A stretch of DNA of 64,000 nucleotides from Sandaracinaceae bacterium (GCA_020633055.1 JACKEJ010000009.1:248001-312000); one strand, 5' to 3'. Positions 51,815 to 61,125 are shown, numbered from the stretch's first letter. Numbers and translations are program-made. Notes: a model not told the origin generated them from the letters alone.

Positions 51815-52633
51815 ATGAGAATGAATGCGCTGGGCTGGGCCGGGTTGATCGTCGCGTTCGTGGCGGCCGCGGTGCAGGGCTGCGCGTCGACGCACGAGGT
51901 CGCTCCGCCAGCCGGCATCGCGCTCGACGACTGCTACGTGGGAGCGTTCTTCGCCGACTGTGGCGGTGAGGGGACGCCCCGCTTCGCCTGCCCGGAGACT
52001 TCTGGCTCGTGCCGTTGGTTCACCGGCGGGACAGTGGCCGAGGGGTACGTGGCGTGGTCGTGTGCGGACGGACAGATCTGCTGCGATGACGGCGCGGGCC
52101 CCGCCTTCCCCGAGCCTTTCATGCTCTCGGCGCCGACGTTCTTCCATGAGAATGGTGCTGCGCCGTGGACGCGCGAGCGGGCGCTGGTGCTGGCCGTCGA
52201 CGTGGATCCAGGCCTCACGGGAGACCTGAGCGTGCGTTGCACGCGCGACGGGCAGGAGGTGCACGACGACTTTCTCTGCGGCGAAGCGGATGGGCAGACC
52301 GTGCGGCGCGACTACCGCTACAGCGCGTCCGCGCAAGCCCAGGACACCCTGAGCGTTGGGGTCTTGCAGACGAGCGAATACGCCGGTCAGCGCCTGTACG
52401 TGGAGATCATGCCCGACGTGAGCCTGGCGCGCGCTTGCCTGTTTCCCTTGTCGGACTGGATGCCGCTCAGCTGTGTTGCCACCCGGTACGCCGCGGTCAC
52501 CTGCGCCGAAGAGGGTCACGTCACCCTCTCGGCGTGGCCGGGCCCGAACGGCGCCGCCGTACATGACATGGTGGTCGCTGGCGAGGTCACGTTCGCGGAT
52601 GGTCTGACCATGACGTTCACGATGCCGCCCTGA
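51815..52633 (+). CDS. Cys-rich lipoprotein (paralogue B)
   Basis: A 272-residue protein with lipobox AVQGC (Cys23), paralogous to 50868-51707 throughout: DDCYVGAFFADCGGEGTPRF, WSCADGQICCDDGAGPAF, DTLSVGVLQ, VVAGEVTFADGLTMTFTMP. The intervening central region is more diverged. ATG 51815 has GGAG eight bases upstream; ATG 51821 is an alternative. The gene ends about 40 bp before the convergent, intact epimerase. Role unknown. Confidence 0.8.
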   Translation: MRMNALGWAGLIVAFVAAAVQGCASTHEVAPPAGIALDDCYVGAFFADCGGEGTPRFACPETSGSCRWFTGGTVAEGYVAWSCADGQICCDDGAGPAFPEPFMLSAPTFFHENGAAPWTRERALVLAVDVDPGLTGDLSVRCTRDGQEVHDDFLCGEADGQTVRRDYRYSASAQAQDTLSVGVLQTSEYAGQRLYVEIMPDVSLARACLFPLSDWMPLSCVATRYAAVTCAEEGHVTLSAWPGPNGAAVHDMVVAGEVTFADGLTMTFTMPP

Positions 52634-52673
52634 CGTGGTGGAATGCGACCGCTGCGGCGTGGCCGCCCTCGAG

Positions 52674-53804
52674 CTAGCGGGGCCAGCGACCGGCGCGCAT
52701 CTCCTCCAGCACCTCACGACAGTAGGGGACGCACGCGGCGAGCTCGTCGCGCCAGGCGTGCACGGGCTCGTAGCCGAAGTCGCGCCGCGCCTCGTCCAGG
52801 CTGCCGCTGTGCGACACGGCGGCCTTCATGCAGTGCAAGCGCGTGACCTGGGGCTCCGGGGCGAGGTGCAGGCGGTGCAGCAGCTCCCAGGCGTAGCCCA
52901 GCGCGTACATGGGGCGATAGGGCAGGCGGCGCGTCGGTACGCGGTAGCCGAGGCCCTCGATGATGGGCCGGAAGAACTCGAGGGGGTTGGTGGGCTCTCC
53001 GTCGGTGATGTAGTAGGCGCGCCCCGCCACGGGTGACTCGGGGCTCAGGTGCCGCGCGGCGAGGAGCTCGCCGTGCACGAGGTTGCCCACGAAGGTGTTG
53101 TCCGCCATGGCGCGGCCGTCACCGATGTCGGCCAGGAGGAGGCCGCGCGCGCACTTCTCGATGACCTGCGGGAGGTAGAAGGGGTCGCCGACCCCGTAGA
53201 TCCCGCCGGGGCGGAGCGCGCACGTCGAGAGCACGCCCGCGCCCACGCGCTCGGCCGTGGTGGAGCTCCGCGACTGGCGGTGCGCGCGCCCGTTCGCGGC
53301 GAGCACCAGCCGCTCGGCCTGCGCCTTGGTGGTGGAGTAGAGGTCCGCGTAGCGCGTGGGGTAGGGCGTGCGGCTGTCGGCGTGCGTAACGGGCGTGCCC
53401 AGCACCACGTTGTTGCTGCTCGTGTACACCAGGCGCGCGACGCCCGCGTCCAGGCACGCGTCGATGACGTGCTGCGTGCCCACCACGTTCAGGTCGAAGC
53501 TGCGCGCGCGTCGCGCCCTCCGCGCCACGCCCACGAAGTCCACGACGGCCGCCGTGTGGAAGACCGTGTCCACGCCGTCGCACGCGCGCCGCACGTCGGC
53601 GGGCACGCGCAGGTCGCCGCGCTGGTGCGAGAAGCGCGCGTGCCGGATGGTGGGCTGGCGCAGGTCGAGGCTACGCACGGTGTGCCCCTGCTCGAGCAGC
53701 GCCCGCGCGATGTGCCCGGCGAGGAAGCCCGCCCCACCCGTGACCAGGCACACGCCGAGGTCACCGTCCGTCTGCCCGCCTGTGGGCGCCTGCGCGTCGC
53801 TCAT
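52674..53804 (-). CDS. NAD-dependent epimerase/3-beta-HSD-type SDR
   Basis: A 376-residue extended SDR. The NAD site is TGGAGFLAG (residues 24-32), YTSSNNVV and then Y-S-T-T-K provide the catalytic region, and GGIYGVGDPFYLPQVI and YYITDGEPTNPLEFF are typical of 3-beta-hydroxysteroid dehydrogenase-like family members. It should oxidise or epimerise a sterol-like or sugar substrate. ATG 53804 starts a few residues before the Rossmann fold. It is the intact parent of the truncated copy at 48543-49194. Confidence 0.9.
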   Translation of the reverse strand: MSDAQAPTGGQTDGDLGVCLVTGGAGFLAGHIARALLEQGHTVRSLDLRQPTIRHARFSHQRGDLRVPADVRRACDGVDTVFHTAAVVDFVGVARRARRARSFDLNVVGTQHVIDACLDAGVARLVYTSSNNVVLGTPVTHADSRTPYPTRYADLYSTTKAQAERLVLAANGRAHRQSRSSTTAERVGAGVLSTCALRPGGIYGVGDPFYLPQVIEKCARGLLLADIGDGRAMADNTFVGNLVHGELLAARHLSPESPVAGRAYYITDGEPTNPLEFFRPIIEGLGYRVPTRRLPYRPMYALGYAWELLHRLHLAPEPQVTRLHCMKAAVSHSGSLDEARRDFGYEPVHAWRDELAACVPYCREVLEEMRAGRWPR

Positions 53805-53883
53805 GTCCGGGGGTGTTGCACACGCGCTCGTCTGGCGCCGCTCGGCGGCTCTCGTGGCGCGTCGTGTTCGGACGCCGCGTCCT

Positions 53884-55137
53884 TCAATGGACGCATCGGA
53901 CCCGTACGAGCTCCGTCTTCAGCGACTGGCTCGTGAGCCCGGAGCCGAAGTTGACGATGTGCGCGCGCGTGTCGTCCACGCTGCTGGACGCGGTCCAGAA
54001 CCAGTCGAGCGCCGTCGTGGGGAACGCGTCTTGGTCGATGGCCGGCCCGGTGGCGGTGCGCGTGACGAGCGACAGCAGCTCGGCGCGCGTCGGCAGGCGC
54101 CGCCCGCCGAGCGACGTGCAGTGGTCCACCGCCGCCGCCCAGCTGCGAGGCGAGGCAGTCGCGCGGGCCCACTCGAGCCCGGTGATGCCGTCGGTGGCCG
54201 TCGTGTCGGTGGTCACGAAGCGTGACGCGAGCGAGGCAGGCCGGGACGGTGCGGTGGCGCGTCGAACGCAGCGCACCCGCATCGTCGTCGCGGCCGTCGC
54301 GGTGTCGGTGAAGCCGTTCGTGAAGTTCGTAAACCAGATCTCACCCGCCGCCCCGACGAACGGCGACGCGGACCAGAAGCGGGCGGCTGGGGTGCCGGGA
54401 AACGCGCTCGTGTCGATCGCCGGGGGTGGCGTGCGGACGTCCACCAGGGACTCCAGCTCGACCTGCTCGGGGAGGCGCCACCCGTCCCCGGCGATGGCGA
54501 GATCCGCGCACGACGTGGCCCCGTCGGACCAGGACTGGTTCGTGGGCGACGGCGCGCGCTGCCACTCGAGCCCCGTCAGCGTGTCGAACACCACGTCGTC
54601 TTCGCTCCCGTCGATCGTGTCCGCTCCGACGTCCACCTGGTAGCGCGCCACGTCGAAGCGCGAGGCGTCGTTGACGGGCCACTCGACGTCCAGGCCCTCG
54701 CAGCGGTAGGCCGGGAACGTGAGCGCCTCGCAGCCGTAGGCGTAGGACACGCCCGAGGTCGCGTCCGTGCCGGCGCATCGGCTCGGGGCGGCGCACACGT
54801 CGGCGCCCATGTCCGCGAGCGCGCCGTCCCCTACCCCGAGGTCGCTCGGCCCCGCGTCGCTCGATGCGTCGTCCGGTCCACCGTCGTACGAACCGCCGTC
54901 CCCCGAAGCGTCGAGCGCACCGGCGTCCTCCGACGCATCGGGCGCGTTGGCGTCCACGGACGCGTCGCCGCCGACGTCGGCGTCCATGGACGCGTCGGTA
55001 CCGACGTCGGCGCCCATGGATGCGTCGTGACGGACGCCTCCATCCATCGTTCCCTGGTCGGGGTCGAGCGGTCCATCGCAGCCGGGAGCCAGGCACAGCC
55101 AAGCGATCACGAACGCACGTCTCATCGAAGCCATCAT
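53884..55137 (-). CDS. Lipoprotein with two DUF1566 domains
   Basis: A 417-residue protein with lipobox LAPGC (about Cys20) and a long Asp/Ala/Gly-rich linker (residues 25-110). Two DUF1566-type repeats follow: DTLTGLEWQRAPSP with DGWRLPEQVELESLVD, and DGITGLEWARATAS with RRLPTRAELLSLVT, each ending in an R-V-R-C strand. DUF1566 is a C-type-lectin-like domain of unknown ligand. It starts at ATG 55137, overlapping the hydrolase stop (55134-55137), with a strong GGAGG upstream. Third gene of the operon. Confidence 0.8.
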   Translation of the reverse strand: MMASMRRAFVIAWLCLAPGCDGPLDPDQGTMDGGVRHDASMGADVGTDASMDADVGGDASVDANAPDASEDAGALDASGDGGSYDGGPDDASSDAGPSDLGVGDGALADMGADVCAAPSRCAGTDATSGVSYAYGCEALTFPAYRCEGLDVEWPVNDASRFDVARYQVDVGADTIDGSEDDVVFDTLTGLEWQRAPSPTNQSWSDGATSCADLAIAGDGWRLPEQVELESLVDVRTPPPAIDTSAFPGTPAARFWSASPFVGAAGEIWFTNFTNGFTDTATAATTMRVRCVRRATAPSRPASLASRFVTTDTTATDGITGLEWARATASPRSWAAAVDHCTSLGGRRLPTRAELLSLVTRTATGPAIDQDAFPTTALDWFWTASSSVDDTRAHIVNFGSGLTSQSLKTELVRVRCVH

Positions 55138-55970
55138 TCTCCTCCGTAGGCAGCGTGGATGTCGGGCAAGAGGGTCGCGAGGTGCGCCATCTCCTCGGCG
55201 CAGTGCACCAGCAGGTCGAGCGCGTCGCGCTCGGTGGGACGCGCCCAGCGACTCGCCGCGCGGCCCACCACCTCACCCAGCCGACCCGCGCCCCGCACGG
55301 CCGCGTGCGGGCCTCCCAGCCAGAACCGTGAGCGCATCTCTACGCCGTCGCCCGCGGGGCGCACGTGGTGCACCAAGTAGCCCACGTCCAGCGGGAGGTC
55401 CACGAGGCCCACGCGGGCGCAGACGGCCGTCGCCCCGCTCTCTTCGGCGAGCGCCACCTCGGACAGGCCGAGGCTCGCCGGCGCGACGAAGCGGATGGCG
55501 AAGCGGCCCAGGCTGGACCCCAGGTACTCGTCGACGAGGGAGGTCCGCCCCACGTACCGGGCTCTCCCTCGCACTGTGGAGGCCGCATCTTCGACCCAGC
55601 ACGCGTGCACGTGCGCGCCGGGGTGCCACAGCTTGTAGCGCACCGGATCTTCCGCGTGCCAACCGAACCACCAGTCGACCATCGCGGCGGTGCATCCCGG
55701 CATGGGCGTCGCGAGGGCCACGCGCGCCTCGCCGTCTCCCAGCCGCGTGTAGCCGTGCTCGAGCTCGTGCGCGCCGTCCGCACAGAGCTGTGTGGCTTCG
55801 TCCAAGCCCGGCAGCCGCGGTGGCGCGACAGGTCCTCGCGCCACGGCGCTGAGTGCAGAGGCGGGGAGGCCCGCGCGCATCGGACGCATGAACCTGGCGT
55901 AGCGGCTCTGGGCGCGCTCGCGTGCGTCGAAGCCGAGGGAGCGGCCCGCCTGAGGTCGGGCGGGGATCAT
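55134..55970 (-). CDS. PhlG-like (DAPG/phloretin hydrolase family) C-C hydrolase
   Basis: A 278-residue protein with the DAPG hydrolase family pattern: DWWFGWHAEDPVRYKLWHPGAHVHA, a central E-rich region, MRSRFWLGG, and the final block VHCAEEMAHLATLLPDIHA. His and Glu in HPGAH and H-x3-E would form the zinc site. Family members cleave carbon-carbon bonds in acylated phloroglucinols. ATG 55970 overlaps the preceding oxidase stop (55967-55970); an in-frame GTG at 55985 is an alternative. The substrate is inferred only from the family. Confidence 0.78.
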   Translation of the reverse strand: MIPARPQAGRSLGFDARERAQSRYARFMRPMRAGLPASALSAVARGPVAPPRLPGLDEATQLCADGAHELEHGYTRLGDGEARVALATPMPGCTAAMVDWWFGWHAEDPVRYKLWHPGAHVHACWVEDAASTVRGRARYVGRTSLVDEYLGSSLGRFAIRFVAPASLGLSEVALAEESGATAVCARVGLVDLPLDVGYLVHHVRPAGDGVEMRSRFWLGGPHAAVRGAGRLGEVVGRAASRWARPTERDALDLLVHCAEEMAHLATLLPDIHAAYGGE

Positions 55971-57322
55971 GGGCGTCCCATCCACGGGTGAAAGAGCTGC
56001 TGGGGGTCACGCGCCGCCCGGATGGTGTCGAGGCGGTCGAGATGAGCCTGCGCCACGAACGGCGCAGGGCGGTGTCCGAGGTTCTCGTCTGCGAGCTGGA
56101 TCCCCGTGGCGAGCGGTGCCATGGCGCGCATGTGGTCCTCGGCCCAGGACGCGTAGCGCGCGTCGTCCCATGCGTTCTTCCAGACCCCGTACAGCGCGAG
56201 GTAGTGTGCGTCCTCGAGGGAGAACGCCATGTCCGTCGTGCGCTTCCGGGGGGCCCAGTTCAGCCAGAGCGCGTGCGACGGCGCGGGCGGCAGCGTCTCG
56301 ACCACCGCCTGCAGGTGGGGGAGCACGGCGTCGACCTCGGCGGACATCCACATGTTGTCGACGGCGTAGCGGTGTCCCGACGGATAATGGCGCATCACCT
56401 CGCCGTACATCCACGCCAGCGGCATCGGCACGAAGGGTGAGCGCAGGCCCTCCCGGCAGCGCGGTGCATCGTCGAGGAACGCGAGCGCGGCGCGTGCGTC
56501 GCGGAGCGAGTCTGCGAACACCGGCGCCATGATCTCGATTCCCGCTCCGCGTACGCCGCGCACGCGGCGCGACATCATGGCCTGGAGCTCCACCTTCGGG
56601 GACACGTGGGGCCCGACGTCGTACAGGAAGCGGAAGACCTCGGGCAGCGCGTCCGCGGGGTAGCTGCGGTAGGCCGCGCCGATGACCCGCGGGCGTGCGT
56701 GCAGCCGTAGGTGGAAGCGCACCACCACGCCGAAGAAGCCGGGGCCGGCACCCCGCGCGGCCCAGTACAGGTCGGCGTTCTCGCCCTCGCTGGCGTGCAC
56801 CAGTGAGCCGTCCGCGGTGACCACGTCCAGTCCGGTGACGCTCTCACAGGCCAGGCCGAGCGTTCGCCCGTGCCAGCCGAACCCGCCTTGCAGCAGGTAT
56901 CCGCCGATGCACACGCCGCGGCAGTGACCCGCGGGGAAGAAGAGCCGGTGCGGTCGCAGCGCCGCGTCCAGCGCGTGGCCCGCGCAGCCTGGACCCGCCA
57001 CCGCCATCCGACCTCCCACATCGACGCGTAGGTCACGGAGACGCGAGACGTCGATCACGAGCCCGCCATCGCGCACATGGTTCGCGGCCCAGCTGTGGCC
57101 TCCCGAGCGCACGGTGACCCGCAGCGCTTCGTCGTGCGCCAGACGGACGGCACGCACCACGTCGTGCACGTCGTTCGCTTGTACGATCACCGCCGGGAAG
57201 CGCGCCGGGAGGCGCTGGTTCCACGCGAGCGCGCGGCGCGCCGCGTCGTAGCCGGGTTCCCCGCGACGAAAGGTCGCCCCGCGGCGTGGGTCGGTAGGCG
57301 TTGGGAAGAGCATGGTCGCCAT
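55967..57322 (-). CDS. Berberine-bridge-type FAD-dependent oxidase (bicovalent flavin)
   Basis: A 451-residue FAD oxidase. The FAD-binding motif R-S-G-G-H76-S-W and C138 in GVCIGGYLLQGGFGWHGRTLGL are the His and Cys that attach flavin by two covalent bonds in berberine-bridge-type enzymes. The C-terminal BBE domain includes LWLNW and a final QQLFHPWMG. Such enzymes oxidise sugars, alkaloids or phenolics using O2. ATG 57322 or 57313 is possible. First gene of the operon with PhlG-like and DUF1566 genes, and divergent from a LysR gene. Confidence 0.87.
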   Translation of the reverse strand: MATMLFPTPTDPRRGATFRRGEPGYDAARRALAWNQRLPARFPAVIVQANDVHDVVRAVRLAHDEALRVTVRSGGHSWAANHVRDGGLVIDVSRLRDLRVDVGGRMAVAGPGCAGHALDAALRPHRLFFPAGHCRGVCIGGYLLQGGFGWHGRTLGLACESVTGLDVVTADGSLVHASEGENADLYWAARGAGPGFFGVVVRFHLRLHARPRVIGAAYRSYPADALPEVFRFLYDVGPHVSPKVELQAMMSRRVRGVRGAGIEIMAPVFADSLRDARAALAFLDDAPRCREGLRSPFVPMPLAWMYGEVMRHYPSGHRYAVDNMWMSAEVDAVLPHLQAVVETLPPAPSHALWLNWAPRKRTTDMAFSLEDAHYLALYGVWKNAWDDARYASWAEDHMRAMAPLATGIQLADENLGHRPAPFVAQAHLDRLDTIRAARDPQQLFHPWMGRP

Positions 57323-57332
57323 CGAACGTAGT

Positions 57333-57349
57333 CGCGCCCCGAGAGCGCG
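57333..57349. promoter_or_regulatory. Inverted repeat between divergent oxidase and LysR genes
   Basis: CGCGC (57333-57337) and GCGCG (57345-57349) separated by seven bases in the 81-bp divergent spacer. LysR regulators often bind such sites, but the arms are short and GC-only, so chance is quite possible. Confidence 0.25.
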
Positions 57350-57403
57350 GGCAGACCTGCCGACGACCACCCGCTGGTCGCTTCCGTGCCATCATCCCCG
57401 CGT

Positions 57404-58294
57404 ATGGATCTGGATGCCCTCCGTGCGTTCCTCGCCGTCGTCGAGACAGGGTCGTTCGTGTCGGCCGCCAACGCGCGCCGCACGGCCAGGGCCACGCTGC
57501 GGCGCCGCGTGGACGAGCTCGAAGCGGCTGCCGGCGTGCCGCTGCTCGTCCGCACGGGGCAGGGGGCGACACCCACCGAGGCGGGGCGGGTGCTCGCCGA
57601 ACAGGGGCGGCGCATCCTGGAGGAGGCGAGCGTCCTGCTGACCTCCGTCCGCGAGCTGGGCCAGGAGCCCGCGGGGACGCTGCGCGTCGGCCTGCCCGTC
57701 GGTCTCCCGGGACCGCTCATCGTCCGCCTCCTGTTCATCGTCCGCGCCCGCTTCCCGCGCCTCGCGGTGCAGCTCCGCTTCGACGAGGACCCCATCGCGA
57801 GGCTCCTGCACGACGTCGACGTCGCAGTGGGCTTCGGTGCTCCGCCGAGCGAGGGCCCGTGGACCTCCTACCGGGTGCTGGCGGTCGAAGAGCGGCTCTT
57901 CGCTGCGCGCAGCTACCTCGAGCGCTGCGGTCCGCTCGAGTCGCTCGACGCGGTTCTCGCGCAGGGCGTCATGGTGTGGGAGCAGCCTGGTGTCGACAGC
58001 GGTGTCCTCCCGTTGCGTGATGGCGGCGCGCTGCGCATCGCGCCCACCCTGCGCACGGCAGACCTGCACCTCCTGCGGCGGCTCGCGGCCGACGGAGTGG
58101 GGATCGCGTTCGCCCCCTATGTCGGCCTGCCCGACGAAGGAGCGGACATCACGAGCAAGCTCGTCCCCCTCTTCGACGACCAGGTGAGCCGCGCGCGCAC
58201 CATGGTCGTCGTGCTGCCCGACGTCCTCGCTCAGAACTCACGCGTGGGCGCCGTCATCGAGCTCGCGCGGGCCTTCCTCGACGCGCTCCCCTGA
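57404..58294 (+). CDS. LysR-family transcriptional regulator
   Basis: A 296-residue LysR protein. The N-terminal helix-turn-helix is typical (ALRAFLAVVETGSFVSAANARR, then VDELEAAAGVPLLVRTGQGATPTEAG), and residues 85-290 form the effector-binding domain (LRVGLPVGLPGPLI, DVDVAVGFG). It starts at ATG 57404. Divergent orientation suggests control of the BBE-PhlG-DUF1566 operon, the classical LysR arrangement. The effector is unknown. Confidence 0.9.
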   Translation: MDLDALRAFLAVVETGSFVSAANARRTARATLRRRVDELEAAAGVPLLVRTGQGATPTEAGRVLAEQGRRILEEASVLLTSVRELGQEPAGTLRVGLPVGLPGPLIVRLLFIVRARFPRLAVQLRFDEDPIARLLHDVDVAVGFGAPPSEGPWTSYRVLAVEERLFAARSYLERCGPLESLDAVLAQGVMVWEQPGVDSGVLPLRDGGALRIAPTLRTADLHLLRRLAADGVGIAFAPYVGLPDEGADITSKLVPLFDDQVSRARTMVVVLPDVLAQNSRVGAVIELARAFLDALP

Positions 58295-59255
58295 CGAGGG
58301 CCCGCGTGACGCCCGGTCCCGCGCCCGCACTTCACCGTTCCTCCCGCGCCTCACACACTCTGCAGTCCCGCCCATCCCCCGCGCTCCAGTCCGAACCCAT
58401 CGCGCCCCACTCGTCCATCCGCCGCCCCACGCATTCTCCGCGCTCCAGCCCGAACCCCATCCGGCCCCACCCCATCACGCGCCCCGCGTCCCGAGCATCC
58501 TCCCCGCGCCCCACGAGCCCGACCACGCAGCAGAGGCGGTTGTGTTGGCCGATGAACCCACCGCGGAGGGCGTCGCCGTCTGGACGTAGTAGCCTCGCGT
58601 GGCGTCCAACAGCTTTCGTCAACCCCGGGTCGCCTGCGTCGCGCGAACGGCAGCCCGCTGATGCCGTCGAGCGTTGTTCGTCGTCCTGTCGATGCCTGGC
58701 GCGGGCACGCCTGAACACGATCGCACCGGGCCCTCACGGTTCTGCGGCACCGTCACCAGTGCGCATTTGCGCCACCGTTACGTCAGCCTCCTCCTACGCC
58801 TGACCGTGACTCCGCGAACTCCGCGCGCTCGGTCCCCATCGACGCCAGCATCGCCCCCGCGCCGCCATCGGGTTCATCCCCATGTCTTGCCGCCCGCCGC
58901 CCCTCCGGCCTGTCTGCTCGTCCCCATCGGGCACGCGCCGAGCACAGCGCCCCACCACGAACCACGCCCTGCTCGCATCGTTCTCGGCCACATCCGCCGA
59001 ACCACCTCCGCGCCAGGACGGCACAACTGTCCCGTTCCACCTCGTATCAGAACAGGCCGCGCCGAGCCAGACCACTGCGCGGAGGGCGCCCGTCACGGTG
59101 TGGATTCAATGGGGAGGCACCACAGGGAGCGCCAGCGCGACCGAGCCCGTGACCAGGGCGCCCCTCCGCCGCTCTCGACCACGCAACCACCTCGCCCCCA
59201 GCACCAGGAGGAAGCCACAGTGACGCCCCCCCCCGCGTGCGCTAGGACCACGCCC
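58295..59255. other. C-rich intergenic spacer, no convincing gene
   Basis: About 960 bp with strong C over G excess on the plus strand. Open frames are short, low complexity and lack consistent codon bias. Within it, 58379-58500 holds two imperfect tandem units of about 60 bp starting CGCGCTCCAG. The aminotransferase start has no strong RBS. I see no tRNA or rRNA; a non-coding RNA or a decayed gene is possible. Confidence 0.6.
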
Positions 59256-60455
59256 ATGAGCGTCTCCCTCGCGTCCCGCCTGAACGTCATCGAGCCCTCA
59301 GCCACCGTGGCCATCACCGCGCGCGCCAACGAGCTCAAGGCCGCCGGGGTCGACGTGCTCTCCTTCAGCGTCGGCGAGCCCGACTTCGACACGCCGGCCC
59401 ACATCCTCGAGGCGGCCAAGCGTGCCATCGATGCCGGGGCCACGCGCTACACGGCGGCGCGCGGCATCGTGCAGCTCCGCGAGGCCATCTGCGCCGCGTC
59501 CCAGGCCCGCCGAGGCGTCACGCACACGCCCGCCGAGGTGGTGGTGTCGGTCGGCGCCAAGCACACGCTCTTCAACCTCGCGCTCTCGCTCTACGACCCG
59601 GGCGACGAGGTCATCGTGCCGACGCCTTACTGGGTGAGCTACCCGGAGCACGCGAAGCTCGGCGGGGCCACCCCCGTCATCGTCGAGACCAGCGCCGACG
59701 ACGGCTTCCGCCTCACACCCGCGCAGCTGCGTGCGGCGGTCACGCCCAAGACCAAGGCGCTGGTGCTGTGCTCGCCCAGCAACCCCACCGGCGCGGCTTA
59801 CAGCGCCGAGCAGCTGCGCGCGCTCGCCGACGTCGTGGCCGAGGGGGACTACTGGGTCATCGTGGACGAGATCTACGCGCAGCTCGTGTACGAGGGCTTC
59901 CAGCAGGAGTCCATCCTCACAGTCGCGCCCGAGCTGAAAGAGCGCATCATCATCGTCGACGGAGTGAGCAAGACCTTCGCGATGACGGGCTTCCGCATCG
60001 GCTGGATGCTCGCCCCCGCGCACGTGTGCAAGGCCTGCGACACCATCCAGGGCCAGGCCACCACCAACCCCACCACCGTGGCGCAGTGGGCCGCGCTCGC
60101 CGCGCTGACGGGCCCGTGGGAGCCCATGGAGACGATGCGCCGCGCCTTCGAGGAGCGCCGCGGCATCATCGTGTCCGCGCTGGCCGCCATCCCCGGCTTC
60201 ACCTGCCGGATGCCCGAGGGCGCGTTCTACGCCTTCCCGGGCGTGCACGACCTCATCGGCAAGCGCGCGGGCGACACGCTCATCACGGACGACGTCGCGC
60301 TGGCCACCTACCTGCTCGAGGTGGCCAAGGTGGCGGTGGTGCCCGGCACCGCGTTCGGCGCGCCGGGCTACCTGCGCATGAGCTACGCCGCCAGCCCGGA
60401 GCAGATCCGCGAGGGCGTGCGCCGCATCGCCGAGGCCGTCTCGCAGCTCAGGTGA
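59256..60455 (+). CDS. Aspartate aminotransferase (class I, subgroup 1-beta type)
   Basis: A 399-residue PLP enzyme. N-terminal block LNVIEPSATVAITARANELKAAG and FSVGEPDFDTP match the AspAT-Ib group. The PLP lysine lies in GVSKTFAMTGFRIGWMLAP, with SPSNPTGA and VDEIYAQLVY before it and SYAASPEQIREGV at the end containing the substrate Arg region. It transfers amino groups between aspartate/aromatic amino acids and 2-oxoglutarate. ATG 59256 begins directly before the conserved start. Downstream gene on the same strand follows in 33 bp. Confidence 0.93.
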   Translation: MSVSLASRLNVIEPSATVAITARANELKAAGVDVLSFSVGEPDFDTPAHILEAAKRAIDAGATRYTAARGIVQLREAICAASQARRGVTHTPAEVVVSVGAKHTLFNLALSLYDPGDEVIVPTPYWVSYPEHAKLGGATPVIVETSADDGFRLTPAQLRAAVTPKTKALVLCSPSNPTGAAYSAEQLRALADVVAEGDYWVIVDEIYAQLVYEGFQQESILTVAPELKERIIIVDGVSKTFAMTGFRIGWMLAPAHVCKACDTIQGQATTNPTTVAQWAALAALTGPWEPMETMRRAFEERRGIIVSALAAIPGFTCRMPEGAFYAFPGVHDLIGKRAGDTLITDDVALATYLLEVAKVAVVPGTAFGAPGYLRMSYAASPEQIREGVRRIAEAVSQLR

Positions 60456-60488
60456 AGTCGGACCGCGGTCCGTGGTATCACTGTCCGC

Positions 60489-61046
60489 ATGTCCGGGGGT
60501 GTGCCCATGGTCGCGGGGTCCAACCTGACGGTGTCGCGCCGCGTCGCGCGTGACATCGTGGGACCTGTCGTGTTCGAAGCCGTGCTGGCGGAGCTCTCGA
60601 GCGAAGAGCGCGCCTCGTACATGGACAGCACCGCGGTCTCGTGGGTGCCCGTCGCGCACATCGACGCCGTGATGGAGCGCCTCGCGCAGCGCTCTGGCCG
60701 CGTGCCCGAAGAGCTCGTGATGGAGCTGACGCGTCGCGTGCAGGAGGAGATGCTCCACACGCTGTACCGCGTGCTCATGCGCGTCACCACGGACGCCGCG
60801 CTCATCGAGCGCACGCAGACCTTCTACGCGAAGGTCTACGACACGGGCACGCTGTCGAGCGTCTTCCCCGCGCCCGGGCGCTGCGAGGTCACGCTGTCGG
60901 GCTGGCCCAGCATCTCCAACCTGCAGATCGCTGGCTTGGGCGCGGGGGTGGAGACCACGCTGCGCTGCGCGGGTCGCAAAGAGGCGCGCGTGCACGGCCG
61001 CCGCGCGGACGACGGCGCGTTCTATCAGTGCGCGTGGCGCCGGTAG
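60489..61046 (+). CDS. DUF2378-like myxobacterial family protein
   Basis: A 185-residue cytosolic protein. The pattern (start SRRVARDIVGP, YMDSTAVSWVPVAHIDAVMERLA, RVTTDAALIERTQTFYAKVYDTGTL, ending AWRR) agrees with the paralogous DUF2378 family common in Myxococcus and relatives, whose function is unknown. Assignment is from memory, hence moderate confidence. ATG 60489 lies 33 bp after the aminotransferase. Confidence 0.6.
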   Translation: MSGGVPMVAGSNLTVSRRVARDIVGPVVFEAVLAELSSEERASYMDSTAVSWVPVAHIDAVMERLAQRSGRVPEELVMELTRRVQEEMLHTLYRVLMRVTTDAALIERTQTFYAKVYDTGTLSSVFPAPGRCEVTLSGWPSISNLQIAGLGAGVETTLRCAGRKEARVHGRRADDGAFYQCAWRR

Positions 61047-61125
61047 GCGTGGCACCCACGTATGCCGACGCGACGACGTCGAGAGACCACGACGCCGCGT
61101 CAGCCGACGCGCGGTGGTGCAACTC

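Noticed and set aside
58295..59255. Attachment site or prophage boundary
   Set aside because: No integrase, tRNA or flanking direct repeats visible.
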